A DNA stretch of 64,000 nucleotides from Marinobacter orientalis (GCF_004792665.1 NZ_SRZX01000003.1:296859-360858), one strand, 5' to 3'. Shown: positions 17,938-26,992, counted from the stretch's first letter. The notes: generated by a model from the sequence alone, not told the origin. Numbers and translations: made by a program.

Positions 17938-18576
17938 TTGGAAGCCCGCTGTCCGGTTTGTGAAACGCCCGCGCTGGCGCCGTTTCAGACAATCAATGAA
18001 ACCCGCTATCATCGCTGTGAGGCCTGCGAAGCAACAGTCATGGATGAGTCGGGCTGGCTGGATGAGCGTGAAGAAAAGTCAGTCTATGATCTTCACAACA
18101 ATGATCCGCAGGACGAAGGCTACCGCCGTTTTCTCTCAAAACTGACCGGCCCTTTACTTGAACGACTGCAGCCCGGAGCACTTGGCCTGGATTTCGGCTG
18201 TGGTCCCGGGCCGGCACTGGCGGGGATGTTACGTGAGGCGGGAATGAACATGGCGCTCTATGATCCTTTCTTCTACCCGGAGGCGTCCGCGCTGGGGCGG
18301 CAGTATGACTTTATTACCTGCACCGAAGTTGTGGAGCATCTGCATCGTCCGGCGGAGATCTTCCATCAGCTGGATGCGCTGCTGGTCTCCGGTGGCTGGC
18401 TGGGCGTAATGACCTGTTTCCAGACCGACGACGAGCGCTTTGCCAACTGGCACTATCGCCGCGACCCGACCCATATCGTGTTCTACCGTCAAGCCACCCT
18501 GGAGTGGCTGGCCAGAGCCCATGGCTGGACTCTGGATATTCCTGCCAAGGATGTCGCGTTATTTCACAAGGTCTGA
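17938..18576 (+). CDS. Class I SAM-dependent methyltransferase with zinc-ribbon N-terminus
   Basis: A 212-residue protein. An N-terminal CPVC...RCEAC pair of CxxC motifs (about 4-35) suggests a zinc ribbon. The methyltransferase part has GLDFGCGPGPAL (motif I, about 83), ALYDPFFYP, and CTEVVEHLHRPAEIF (motif IV region). GAGGAG at 17923-17928 best serves the TTG at 17938; a TTG at 17929 is too close. The C-terminus overlaps the convergent C39-peptidase gene by 13 bases. The target molecule is unknown. Confidence 0.8.
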   Translation: MEARCPVCETPALAPFQTINETRYHRCEACEATVMDESGWLDEREEKSVYDLHNNDPQDEGYRRFLSKLTGPLLERLQPGALGLDFGCGPGPALAGMLREAGMNMALYDPFFYPEASALGRQYDFITCTEVVEHLHRPAEIFHQLDALLVSGGWLGVMTCFQTDDERFANWHYRRDPTHIVFYRQATLEWLARAHGWTLDIPAKDVALFHKV

Positions 18577-19568
18577 TCTGAGGGGACGGGGCACTGCAGT
18601 ACCGGGCAGGTATCCGGATTGTCGGTGCACGCTATTTCCGGGATTGCGCCGTCAAAGCGTTCAGGATTGATGGCAGCGGCACAGCTGGCGGCGGTTTCAG
18701 CAGCGGTGGTGCAGCCCTGGGCTGCCAGGGAATGGGCCAGGTTATTCCAGCCGGCGGCGACTCGTGGAAATTTCCGGGTCAGGCGCTGGTAATGGTCTGT
18801 GGCCAGCTTTGGTTGTCCCTGTTCCCAGGCGATATTGCCCTGTCCCATAATGGCGGCCGGCTGGTCCGGCCAGTTCTTCTCGGCGGTCTGGTAGGCGGTT
18901 GCTGCAGCCAGGGTTCGGCCAGTGGTTTCCAGGTCATTGGCCGACACCAGGAAACGTAGAGGTTCGGCAGTTGCCGGTAACTGGTCCGGGGGTAACATGA
19001 CAGCTGCCCAGTTTTCCGCGCGTTCCCAGGTCGCCATGAAGACTTCCACGGTTTCCTCGTGGTGACCACGGGTATCAGTGTGAAGAATAAGGTTCCGTTC
19101 TTCCGCATCGAACCCCATAACCACAGCGAAATGCCACTGCGGCCACCAGCCGAATCTGAGATTCTGCATCACCAGCACGGGATTGCCGGCAGCTACTTCG
19201 TCCAGGAGGCTTTTCAGGGAACCATCCAGCGGATAGACCAGCAGCCCATGGGCACGGGCCGCGGCTACCAGCTCCACTTTCAGGCTGCCGTGTCGCTCAG
19301 GGAGATAGACCAGCTCCTTCAACACCTCAGGATTGGTATTCAGGCCCTGGCTGTTCAGCATCATGGCCAGGGAAGCAGGGCCGCACTGATAGCGCTCCTG
19401 CGGGTAAAAGGGGACGTCATCCAGCACCAGGCGTTGCTCGCCATCGGGGGCGGTATTCAGGGTCTCTGATTCAGGCCACTGGGGCCGGCTGGCGCAGCCC
19501 GCCACAATCGTCGCCAGTACAATACTGACAGCGATTCGCAGCAGGCGCGGATTGATGGAGATAGTCAC
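18564..19568 (-). CDS. PA2778-like lipoprotein with C39 cysteine peptidase domain and TPR-like tail
   Basis: A 334-residue lipoprotein: a signal segment ends in the lipobox TIVAGC (about Cys25). The C39-type peptidase domain follows with catalytic Cys in YQCGPASLAMML (about 62), His in QWHFAVVMGF (about 145) and Asp in LHTDTRGHH. A helical TPR-like part (about 210-300) ends in a cysteine-rich tail. It is the last gene of a four-gene operon, 12 bases after a PA2779-like gene, the partner with which it is paired in Pseudomonas. C39 domains usually cleave leader peptides; here a periplasmic or outer-membrane lipid-anchored version would act after export. The substrate is not known. Confidence 0.85.
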   Translation of the reverse strand: MTISINPRLLRIAVSIVLATIVAGCASRPQWPESETLNTAPDGEQRLVLDDVPFYPQERYQCGPASLAMMLNSQGLNTNPEVLKELVYLPERHGSLKVELVAAARAHGLLVYPLDGSLKSLLDEVAAGNPVLVMQNLRFGWWPQWHFAVVMGFDAEERNLILHTDTRGHHEETVEVFMATWERAENWAAVMLPPDQLPATAEPLRFLVSANDLETTGRTLAAATAYQTAEKNWPDQPAAIMGQGNIAWEQGQPKLATDHYQRLTRKFPRVAAGWNNLAHSLAAQGCTTAAETAASCAAAINPERFDGAIPEIACTDNPDTCPVLQCPVPSDQTL

Positions 19569-19580
19569 GAAGTCAGCGCG

Positions 19581-19982
19581 CTACCGGATACAGTTGATGA
19601 AGGGGTAGATATTGGTGGCACACAGCATGTCGGTAACGACGAATACCAGCAGGAACAGAACGATGATGCCGACAACGTCTTCACCCACCGGCGCTTCTGC
19701 CAGTTGTTGCTCGAACGACGACAACTCTGCCGGTGTCAGGCTCTGGATGCGTTTTTCAACCTGATCCTGGCTGACGCCCATTTGCGCAAGTCTTTCTTTC
19801 ACTTCGTCGCGCTCAAGCATATTCATCAGGGACTGGCGGTCAAGATCGGCTCGCTGTTCGGTCAGCAGTTCGCCGGTGCCAACCATACCCGCCGTGGCAG
19901 ACGATGCCCAGACGGTGCCGAATGCCATCACGAGGGCCATAAAAAACGATACGTACCGCAGGTGCTTTCTTATAGTTTGCAT
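19581..19982 (-). CDS. PA2779-like small membrane protein (DUF6627-type)
   Basis: A 133-residue protein with an N-terminal signal-like segment (about 10-30, ending ASSATAG), a charged helical middle (TEQRADLDRQSLMNMLERDEVKERLAQMG), and a C-terminal transmembrane segment (DVVGIIVLFLLVFVVTDML) followed by a short tail with two cysteines. AAGGAG six bases ahead fixes the ATG at 19982 rather than the frame start at 20054. It is the usual partner of the C39 lipoprotein encoded next. A substrate or scaffold role for the peptidase is inference from pairing alone. Confidence 0.8.
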   Translation of the reverse strand: MQTIRKHLRYVSFFMALVMAFGTVWASSATAGMVGTGELLTEQRADLDRQSLMNMLERDEVKERLAQMGVSQDQVEKRIQSLTPAELSSFEQQLAEAPVGEDVVGIIVLFLLVFVVTDMLCATNIYPFINCIR

Positions 19983-20001
19983 TCCATTCTCCTTGCTTCG
20001 A

Positions 20002-21099
20002 TTATGAAACACGATTCCCGTGTTCCGACTCTGGTTTTGCTGGCTGTATTTCAAGACGTCGTTCCGGCCAGTTCAGGATAGCTGAACGAGCGACCATAAG
20101 CTCTGCCAGTTCGGGAAATTCCCGTTGAATAACGTTTGCCGCAAATTCCAGTAAAAAAGCGGACTTGAGAGTAGCACGCGCTTTCTGGGTTCCAGGTTCC
20201 TGATAGGGGGCAGATGAGAGCAAAAGAAAGCCGTCATCCGGTATCCGAGCGCTTTCCATGTTGGCTTTTATGATACCGGCAGCCTGGCGTATGGGGTGTG
20301 ACAGATCGGGGCTGAAGGGGCCGATTATCAGCGCCAGATTGGGCGCGTGCAGAAAGTCGAATCCCCGGCCGATGCAGATGACCCACTCCCGGTGCTCAAT
20401 GTTCAGTTCCCGGTCGCTTTTCCTGATTCTGGCAATGTGCTGGATGTTGCCGTGAACCAGCGGTATCAGATCCCGCTGCACGGCCGGCGGCATATCGGGA
20501 TACAGCGCTGCGATTTGTGAACCGGTTTCGTTGGCACTGGTGGCCGCGATCGCCGACAGGTCAAGGCACAGCCCGTCGTGGCCATGCAGCAGCAGGGCAT
20601 CTTCGTCGGTTTCAAAGCCGCAAACCAGGGGGTATACCGTCTGGTGCCCCCTGCCAAACAATGCTTCAACCTGACCGCGGATACTGAAGGCGTGTGCCCG
20701 GGCCGCCTCACGGTCGCAGTTGAAGCCGGCACACCCCCGTTCCCTGGCGCCCTTCGAATAGTGATAGGTAATGATGATAAGCACCCTTCTGCCGGCACTG
20801 ACCGCGTTCTGCACCGCGTCTGCCAGCAGGTCTCCGAGATAGGGCCAGCCCAGATCAAAGATGCCGCCGAGGTTGCGGAAGGGCTGGATGATGCCCATCG
20901 GCGTCCGGGTCACATGGGGTAGATGAATGCGGCCATCCATGCACTTCATGGCGATAATAAGGGTGTTGTGTTCCGCCAGGTATCGCTGTCTGGCCAGATG
21001 GTTCTCCGGGCTGCAGAAACTGGCCGAGTGGTTTCGGCTCAGTTCCATCAGCCAGTCAAGCCGCTCATTGATTGGCCGTGAATGAACAGGTGTGCTCAT
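20002..21099 (-). CDS. CsoSCA-like carbonic anhydrase domain protein, not in a carboxysome locus
   Basis: A 365-residue cytoplasmic protein. KCMDGRIHLPH (about 52-62) has the Cys-x-Asp-x-Arg zinc/dyad motif of beta-type carbonic anhydrases, and ITYHYSKGARERGCAGFN (about 110-127) places a His and a Cys nine residues apart, close to the spacing in the carboxysome shell enzyme CsoSCA. Together these give a complete Cys-His-Cys zinc set with Asp-Arg dyad. No carboxysome or Rubisco gene is nearby. GAGGTG eight bases ahead supports the ATG at 21099. It is the second gene of a tight operon (19-20 base gaps) behind a phospholipase D-like gene. Activity on CO2 is likely from motifs but unproven; the physiological role is open. 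Confidence 0.7.
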   Translation of the reverse strand: MSTPVHSRPINERLDWLMELSRNHSASFCSPENHLARQRYLAEHNTLIIAMKCMDGRIHLPHVTRTPMGIIQPFRNLGGIFDLGWPYLGDLLADAVQNAVSAGRRVLIIITYHYSKGARERGCAGFNCDREAARAHAFSIRGQVEALFGRGHQTVYPLVCGFETDEDALLLHGHDGLCLDLSAIAATSANETGSQIAALYPDMPPAVQRDLIPLVHGNIQHIARIRKSDRELNIEHREWVICIGRGFDFLHAPNLALIIGPFSPDLSHPIRQAAGIIKANMESARIPDDGFLLLSSAPYQEPGTQKARATLKSAFLLEFAANVIQREFPELAELMVARSAILNWPERRLEIQPAKPESEHGNRVS

Positions 21100-21119
21100 T
21101 GGGAATCACCTCTTGAAAC

Positions 21120-22556
21120 CTAAAACGTAGACAGCCCTGTCGCCTCCATCAACCTGTATTGCCAGTATCGTAACCGGGATTCGTCCGCCCAGGCTTCGTA
21201 GGGCAGGCTCATTACCGGTACGTCGCCCGGGCCGTGACGCCACTGTTCCTCAAAAAACCCCGACGCTTTGAGCACGGTGTCGGAGTTGCTGTCTGACCTT
21301 ACATGGGCGCTGGTTTCGAGATTCAGGTCGTCCAGGTTGCGGCGGCTGAAATTGGCGGAGCCCAGCAGCAGTTGTGCGCTGCCATTGCTGTCGCGCCGAA
21401 CAAGAAGCTTGGTGTGGCATTGTTCGCCTTCGGTGTGACACCAGCGCACTGTTATACCGGCCCTGTTGAGTTCCATCGCAGCCTGGCGATTGGGGATTCC
21501 GCTCTTCTTGAGGCCGAAAGCGTCGTTATTGGCGTCAAGCAGAACACGGATATCGACGCCCCTTTCATGGGCTTCTTTCAACGCGTTCAGCAGGCTGCGG
21601 TGAGACAGGTAGAAAATGGCCAGATCCAGGCGGTCTCCGGGCGCTGCAGTGCCAATGATATCCCTGGCAGCCGCGCGTATAGCCGACTCGGTGATAATTC
21701 TGATGGTGTCCGGTGAACCGGACCCGGAATCGGGCAGGCTGCCCAGCGCATTGTCCACAGCGGCTGTGTCCGCGCCGGACATCGCGAGCACAGCCCTCTC
21801 CGTTCTGAGCAGGTCTGCGACAGCGGGCCCGCCAAAGCGCAGGCCGATGTTACTGTGACGGCTGCTGCCGTCGTGGGGATTGGCAGAGGTTACCAGCCCA
21901 GTGAAACCGTCAGCACTATCCACTACCAGCGTTTTGCGATGGTTGGCCTTGAAGTTGGGCAGTGCCAGATAGCTGCGCAGGGTGACCGGCTTTTCGCCCA
22001 GAGCGTTGGGCAGCCAGCCGGCGGATGCGGAGTTGCCCGTCCACTGGCAGCAGACACGCCATAGTCCCGACCAGGCAGGGTTGCTGTCACGCAGCGGCCC
22101 GAGCCGGGTTTCCACCACTGGTATGCCAGCCTGCCGGAGTTGCTGGAAATGAAGAGATGTTGTACCGCCATACACCGTATTGATGGGGTCGGATATCACG
22201 ATGATGTCCATCCCGGGATGGGCCCCTTTGCGTGCGATCAGGGCATCGGTAAGCTGGCGGGCCAACGGTATCTGGCGGCTGCCATCAGCACGGGAGTCAT
22301 TAAAGAGGAACATATCCACCAACACAAAGTGCTGTGCATTGGCGATCATGTCGAAAATTTCAGCAAAGATTTCCTGGTCCAGACGTGGCTCTTCATTGCC
22401 GAAGTGCAGGGTTCTGTCGATGAGCAGCCTGGGGTTGATAAGGGGCTGTTCTTTGCCGTCGAAAGCGAGACCCTGGGGCAGAGCTTTGAGCGAGTGGTAA
22501 AGGCTGGTTGTGGTGATCGCCAGAACAATCAGGGCAATCAGTAACTTGAATGTCAT
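21120..22556 (-). CDS. Phospholipase D-superfamily protein
   Basis: A 478-residue protein with an N-terminal hydrophobic anchor (about 4-22). Two HKD-type half-sites are present: NHRKTLVVDS (about 205) and CHTKLLVRRD (about 380), each followed by the expected Gly/Asn stretch (TSANPHDGS; LGSANFSRRNLDD). Such pairs make one active site for phosphodiester transfer or hydrolysis, as in cardiolipin synthases and toxins. The substrate is not determinable. First gene of the operon 22556-18564; upstream 22557-22739 should carry its promoter and that of the divergent kinase gene. Confidence 0.85.
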   Translation of the reverse strand: MTFKLLIALIVLAITTTSLYHSLKALPQGLAFDGKEQPLINPRLLIDRTLHFGNEEPRLDQEIFAEIFDMIANAQHFVLVDMFLFNDSRADGSRQIPLARQLTDALIARKGAHPGMDIIVISDPINTVYGGTTSLHFQQLRQAGIPVVETRLGPLRDSNPAWSGLWRVCCQWTGNSASAGWLPNALGEKPVTLRSYLALPNFKANHRKTLVVDSADGFTGLVTSANPHDGSSRHSNIGLRFGGPAVADLLRTERAVLAMSGADTAAVDNALGSLPDSGSGSPDTIRIITESAIRAAARDIIGTAAPGDRLDLAIFYLSHRSLLNALKEAHERGVDIRVLLDANNDAFGLKKSGIPNRQAAMELNRAGITVRWCHTEGEQCHTKLLVRRDSNGSAQLLLGSANFSRRNLDDLNLETSAHVRSDSNSDTVLKASGFFEEQWRHGPGDVPVMSLPYEAWADESRLRYWQYRLMEATGLSTF

Positions 22557-22739
22557 TGTTATGCTTCCCGGCGGAGACGTCCAAAGGGTAAACTATACGC
22601 AGAAAGCTGGTTGGCGTCTTTTACACCCCTGTCATCCCTGGTTAATTGCCGTGGGGGCGTGATCGTGGTCCCAGCTAAACAAACCTTTACAAAAAAACAG
22701 CCCTGGTAACCTATCGCCGCCTGCCTTCGCTTTCTAAAC

Positions 22740-24428
22740 TTGCACGATCAATTACTTACCTTAACGGTTACCGTGAATTCACTGGCTTTTGTATTGTCCC
22801 GACTTTTCAGTCTGCGCCTGCTCATTATTGCGCTGGCGCTGATCTTTGCCTTCATGGATGAAGCGATTCCGTTGCTTGGATGGGTGGATCGCCTTCTGTT
22901 CGGCTTGCTTGGAAATCCTGCCGGCATGGATGATGCTGGCACGTTGGTGAACATGTCGCCAGAGGCATTCGGCTCGGCCCTGGGGGTGAGGGGGCTTTCC
23001 GAACCTCCCTGGTCCGCGGTCGCCATTCGTACCGGGCTGATGGCGTCTGCACTGTTCCTGGTACTGGCGGTTCCCCGGCTGGGCGGTGGAGTGGCCCTGC
23101 CGGTGATTCTGCTGGCGGCCGGATCACTGGTGGTGCTGCAGGCAGCTTTGATGTTTTACAGGAATGCCTGGTTGCCGCTTGGGGAAGTGGTCACGCTGCT
23201 GGTGGCAGGGTACCTCATCATGCTTTTCTGGCTGCAACCCCGGCGTGATATCGAAGCGCTCTCCAGAAATGTACAGGGCGCGCGTACCCGGCTGGGCAGA
23301 CTGTTATTGCAGCAGGGCCACCCGGATGAGGCGCTGGAGGCGCTTTCTGAGTGCCCTGTCGGCGAGGACACTCTTGCCCTGCAGTACGATATTGCTATCC
23401 AGCAGGAGCGTAAGCGTCAGTACGACAGGGCCTGCGCCACCTATCGGCAGATTCTTGATCACAAGCGCAGGTACCGGGATGCGGACAAGCGGCTGGCAGC
23501 CCTGGAAAACCTGGGTGCTGAAGGTGCCACTGCGGGTGCGGGAAGCTTCGACAGTACACGAACGTTGGTGATGCCAGAGCACAATGTCAGCCGGCCGACA
23601 CTGGGCCGCTATGAAATCGAGCGTGAAATCGGGCGAGGCGCCATGGGTGTGGTCTATCTCGGCAAGGACCCGAAAATTGCGCGCACGGTGGCCATCAAGA
23701 CACTGAGCTACCAGGCGTTCGATGATAATGAACTGCGGGATCTGAAGTCCCGGTTCTTCCGCGAAGCAGAAGCGGCCGGGCGCCTCAGTCATCCGGCCAT
23801 TGTCACCGTGTATGATGTGGGAGAGGAGGCGGACCTGGCCTTTATCGCCATGGACTACGCCAAAGGACGTCCGCTCAGCGAGTTTGGCAGGGTGGGCCGC
23901 TTGCTGCCCCTGGCAACGGTGCTGGACATTGTCGCCAGAGTGGCAGATGCCCTGGATTACGCCCATCGCCAGAAGATCATTCACCGTGACATAAAACCTG
24001 GCAATATTATTTTTAATCCGGACAGTGGCGAAATAAAAATCACCGATTTCGGGATTGCCAAGATTTCGGATGACTCCCGGACCCGTACCGGTAATGTCAT
24101 GGGAAGCCCTCTCTATATGTCCCCCGAGCAACTCAAGGGCCAGAAGGTAACCGGTGCTTCCGATATCTACAGCCTGGGCATCACACTGTACAAACTGGTA
24201 TCCGGAGAAACCCCCTATCAGGGGGACACTCTGGCGAATCTGACCTACCAGATTCTCAACAAACGCCCGAAGAGTGTCCGCGAGTTCAATCCGGAACTGC
24301 CTAACGGTGTTGTTCGTCTTATCAATAAAGCCATACAGCGGGAGCCGGATAAACGTTTCCTCAGTGCCTCCACCATGGCAGAGGCACTGCGGCGGCAGGC
24401 ATCCCGCGAGGCGAGGGAGGAGGCATGA
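22740..24428 (+). CDS. Membrane Ser/Thr protein kinase with TPR-like linker (CHASE2-kinase type, CHASE2 lost)
   Basis: A 562-residue kinase. The N-terminal part has about four hydrophobic segments (28-45, 95-115, 118-140, 145-165) around a short periplasmic loop of about 50 residues where related kinases carry a CHASE2 sensor. A TPR-like helical linker follows (about 180-255). The kinase domain starts at YEIEREIGRGAMGVVYLG (about 284) with AIKTL lysine, HRDIKPGNIIF catalytic loop (about 417) and DFGIAK. All catalytic residues are intact. The start is uncertain: TTG at 22740 or GTG at 22773, neither with a strong ribosome-binding site. It overlaps the phosphatase gene by four bases. Confidence 0.87.
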   Translation: MHDQLLTLTVTVNSLAFVLSRLFSLRLLIIALALIFAFMDEAIPLLGWVDRLLFGLLGNPAGMDDAGTLVNMSPEAFGSALGVRGLSEPPWSAVAIRTGLMASALFLVLAVPRLGGGVALPVILLAAGSLVVLQAALMFYRNAWLPLGEVVTLLVAGYLIMLFWLQPRRDIEALSRNVQGARTRLGRLLLQQGHPDEALEALSECPVGEDTLALQYDIAIQQERKRQYDRACATYRQILDHKRRYRDADKRLAALENLGAEGATAGAGSFDSTRTLVMPEHNVSRPTLGRYEIEREIGRGAMGVVYLGKDPKIARTVAIKTLSYQAFDDNELRDLKSRFFREAEAAGRLSHPAIVTVYDVGEEADLAFIAMDYAKGRPLSEFGRVGRLLPLATVLDIVARVADALDYAHRQKIIHRDIKPGNIIFNPDSGEIKITDFGIAKISDDSRTRTGNVMGSPLYMSPEQLKGQKVTGASDIYSLGITLYKLVSGETPYQGDTLANLTYQILNKRPKSVREFNPELPNGVVRLINKAIQREPDKRFLSASTMAEALRRQASREAREEA

Positions 24429-25174
24429 TGATTCCCCGGGTAGCCGGCCTTACCGACGTCGGGGCTGTGCGCGCAGCCAATCAGGATGCCATTGACTGGC
24501 GAATCAGTGATGATAACCGTCAGGCATTGCTGGTGGTTGCTGATGGTATGGGCGGCTATCAGGGCGGAGAAATTGCCAGCCGGATTGCTGTAGATACAAT
24601 CATGGAGGCTCTGGGTGGGCATCTGATGCCCGCAAACCGCTGTCATTCAGACGCGCTCCCGGACGCGATGCAGGCAGCCATTACCCTTGCCAGCGAACGC
24701 ATACAGACGCGCAGGGACTCAGATGCAGCCCTTGCCAAAATGGGCACGACTGTGGTGCTAGCCTGGGTCATCGACGGCGACGCTCATATCGCTCACCTGG
24801 GGGATTCCCGCTGTTACCTTGTTCGCAACGCCGAGCTCCAGTGCCTGACCCGGGACGATACGGTGGTTCAGAATATGCTGGAAGATGGCAGCATCCAGCC
24901 GGATGATGTGCCTCACGTGCCTTTCAGAAACGTACTGACCCGCGCTCTGGGCGCGTCGTCCCCGCTCGCCAGCTTCCGGCAGGTAGCGCTGGAGCCGGGC
25001 GATGGCCTGCTGCTGTGCTCTGACGGGCTTACCGGGGCGCTACCGGAAGCGGACTGGCTGCCACTGATATCAGGCCAGGAATCCCCGGAAGCCAAAGTCC
25101 GGGCACTGGTGAATGCAAGCCTGGATAACAAAGCCGCGGATAACGTGTCCGTTGTTTTTTTGATGCTCAATTAA
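24425..25174 (+). CDS. PP2C-family Ser/Thr protein phosphatase
   Basis: A 249-residue PPM/PP2C phosphatase that should reverse the action of the kinase encoded just upstream. Metal-binding motifs are visible: ANQDAIDW (about 18-25), VVADGMGGYQGGE (about 37-49), HLGDSRCYLVR (about 122-132), LCSDGLTGAL (about 197) and DNVSVVFL at the C-terminus (about 239-246). The ATGA overlap with the kinase stop indicates translational coupling. Soluble, cytoplasmic. Confidence 0.92.
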   Translation: MMIPRVAGLTDVGAVRAANQDAIDWRISDDNRQALLVVADGMGGYQGGEIASRIAVDTIMEALGGHLMPANRCHSDALPDAMQAAITLASERIQTRRDSDAALAKMGTTVVLAWVIDGDAHIAHLGDSRCYLVRNAELQCLTRDDTVVQNMLEDGSIQPDDVPHVPFRNVLTRALGASSPLASFRQVALEPGDGLLLCSDGLTGALPEADWLPLISGQESPEAKVRALVNASLDNKAADNVSVVFLMLN

Positions 25175-25188
25175 AGAAGGAGCCCTGT

Positions 25189-25539
25189 ATGGCGTCACTT
25201 TCCCAACTGGTGGACAACGTTGTGGTGACCACGTTTGAACTGGACCAGCCCACGATCCATGTTGGCAGGAGCCCGGGCAACGATATTCGCATCGACGAAA
25301 TTTCCGTGAGCGGTCATCACGCGGTTATCGAGTCGGTAGCAAATGCCTACCTGGAAGATACGCTGGACTACTACATCACGGACAGCAACAGCACCAACGG
25401 GACTTTTGTGAATGATATCCGTATCAGCGGACGCCAGCGCCTGAACAGCAATGACATAGTGCGGATTGCCTGGAACGAGTTCCGGTTTGTGGACGAGGAT
25501 GAGAGTGCAATGGAAAAAACCGCCTATATTCTTGACTAG
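25189..25539 (+). CDS. FHA-domain protein
   Basis: A 116-residue protein that is essentially one forkhead-associated domain: HVGRSPGNDIRIDEISVSGHHAVIE (about 24-48) and TDSNSTNGTFVNDIRISG (about 64-81) hold the Arg, Ser-x-x-His and Asn residues that read phosphothreonine. It follows the phosphatase by 14 bases with AGAAGGAG ahead. With the kinase and phosphatase it forms a compact write-erase-read unit. Its output partner is not visible in the sequence. Confidence 0.92.
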   Translation: MASLSQLVDNVVVTTFELDQPTIHVGRSPGNDIRIDEISVSGHHAVIESVANAYLEDTLDYYITDSNSTNGTFVNDIRISGRQRLNSNDIVRIAWNEFRFVDEDESAMEKTAYILD

Positions 25540-25542
25540 CGG

Positions 25543-26256
25543 TCAAGGATTCATGACGATCCGGGAGAAGCGGTCCAGCAGGGAAGAAGCCTCCGGCGCG
25601 CTTCTCACGCCTGCCAGCAGGGCGCCGGCATCAAGCCCTTCTTTGACAAGGTCCGGTGCCTGGACCTCAAGATAAGCCCGCATGATGTCCGCTGAAAACT
25701 CCGGATGGAACTGAACACCCCAGGCGCAGGGACCAACCCGGAACGCCTGATGGGCCTCAAAGTCATTGCGGCCCAGCAGGATAGCGTTTTCCGGCAGCCG
25801 GAGAACGGATTGCCGATGAGTCAGCTGGGCAGGGAACTGGCGGGGCAGGCCCTTGAACAGGGGGTCATGCTCAGCGGTAGCCAGCAGTTCTACCTGGTGG
25901 GTGCCAGTCTCCCGGCCCGCTGGATGGAAGCCCGCTTCACCGCCCAGGGCATGGGCCAGTAACTGATGGCCATAGCACACACCCAGAACCGGTATTTCAG
26001 CCGTGACCGCCTCTGCAAGCCACCTTGCCGTCTGCTCGCTCCAGGGAGCCCGGTCACTGACCATGGCTGGCGAGCCGGTCACGACAATACCATCCCAGTC
26101 CCGGGGCTGGCCCGGAAGGTCATCAACGGTCACGTCAACCACATGGAGGTTGAGTTCCGGTGCCAGACCGGCCACAAACCAGCTGTCGAAATCCCCGAAG
26201 ACATCACGGATAGCCGGGTAGGTGGTACCGGTTTTCAGTAGGACGACCCTTGGCAA
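25543..26256 (-). CDS. Class I glutamine amidotransferase-like protein
   Basis: A 237-residue stand-alone amidotransferase-fold protein. The nucleophile elbow GVCYGHQ puts the Cys near 94; WGVQFHPEFS supplies His and Glu (about 183-185). The triad is intact, so glutaminase-type activity or hydrolysis of a gamma-glutamyl compound is likely. It resembles GMP-synthase-like small proteins of unknown substrate. It lies one base after the yebC-like gene on the same strand. Confidence 0.85.
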   Translation of the reverse strand: MPRVVLLKTGTTYPAIRDVFGDFDSWFVAGLAPELNLHVVDVTVDDLPGQPRDWDGIVVTGSPAMVSDRAPWSEQTARWLAEAVTAEIPVLGVCYGHQLLAHALGGEAGFHPAGRETGTHQVELLATAEHDPLFKGLPRQFPAQLTHRQSVLRLPENAILLGRNDFEAHQAFRVGPCAWGVQFHPEFSADIMRAYLEVQAPDLVKEGLDAGALLAGVRSAPEASSLLDRFSRIVMNP

Positions 26257-26257
26257 G

Positions 26258-26992
26258 TTACCGCTCCTGTTCGTCTGCGATCACGGCGTTATGGTAGACG
26301 TTCTGTACGTCATCAAGATCGTTCAGCATATCCATGAATTTTTCGAACAGCTCGATATCGTCGCCTTCAATGGTTGTGGTGGTCTGGGGCAGGAACTGGA
26401 TTTCGTCCACTTCGAATTCCAGACCCTCAAAGGCTTCCTGTAGTGCCTGGCGGGCCTTGGCGTATTCAGTGTGGGGTGCGAACACGGTAATCATGCCGTC
26501 TTCCTGTTCAATGTCGGTGACATCCACATCTGCCATCATCAGCGCTTCGAGGGCCGCCTCTTCGTCATCGCCCCGGAAACCGAATATGGCACAGTGATCG
26601 AACATGTGGCTGACACTGCCCTGGGTGCCAATCTTGCACTTGGTTTTGGTAAAGGCCAGGCGAACGTCACCAAAGGTGCGGTTGGGGTTATCGGTCAGGC
26701 AATCCACGATGGCCATGCAGTTACCCGGCCCGAAGCCCTCATAGCGGGCAGCGGAGAAGTCCTCGCCGGCTCCGCCCTGGGCTTTCTCGATGGCTTTTTC
26801 AATAACATGCGCGGGCACCTGGTCTTTCTTGGCGCGGTCGATCAGGCCACGCAGTGACAGATTGCTTTCCGGGTCCGGGCCGCCAGACTTGGCGCACACG
26901 TAGATTTCGCGACCGTATTTGCTGTAAACCTTGGTTTTGGCGGCGGCCGTTTTGGCCATGGAGTCTTTGCGGTTCTGATAGGCTCTGCCCAT
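26258..26992 (-). CDS. YebC/PmpR-family protein (YeeN subgroup)
   Basis: A 244-residue protein of the YebC family. The N-terminus ([37 protein letters not shown] in part) is the YeeN variant rather than the classical MAGHSKW form. [19 protein letters not shown] and [24 protein letters not shown] are family hallmarks. YebC proteins have been reported as transcription regulators and recently as factors helping ribosomes through difficult sequences; which applies here is not shown. Upstream region 26993-27172 carries the presumed promoter. Confidence 0.9.
   Translation of the reverse strand: MGRAYQNRKDSMAKTAAAKTKVYSKYGREIYVCAKSGGPDPESNLSLRGLIDRAKKDQVPAHVIEKAIEKAQGGAGEDFSAARYEGFGPGNCMAIVDCLTDNPNRTFGDVRLAFTKTKCKIGTQGSVSHMFDHCAIFGFRGDDEEAALEALMMADVDVTDIEQEDGMITVFAPHTEYAKARQALQEAFEGLEFEVDEIQFLPQTTTTIEGDDIELFEKFMDMLNDLDDVQNVYHNAVIADEQER

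Noticed and set aside
22557..22739. Divergent promoter pair between the PLD operon and the kinase gene
   Set aside because: A TTTACA box is visible near 22684, but no -10 with acceptable spacing could be fixed on either strand.
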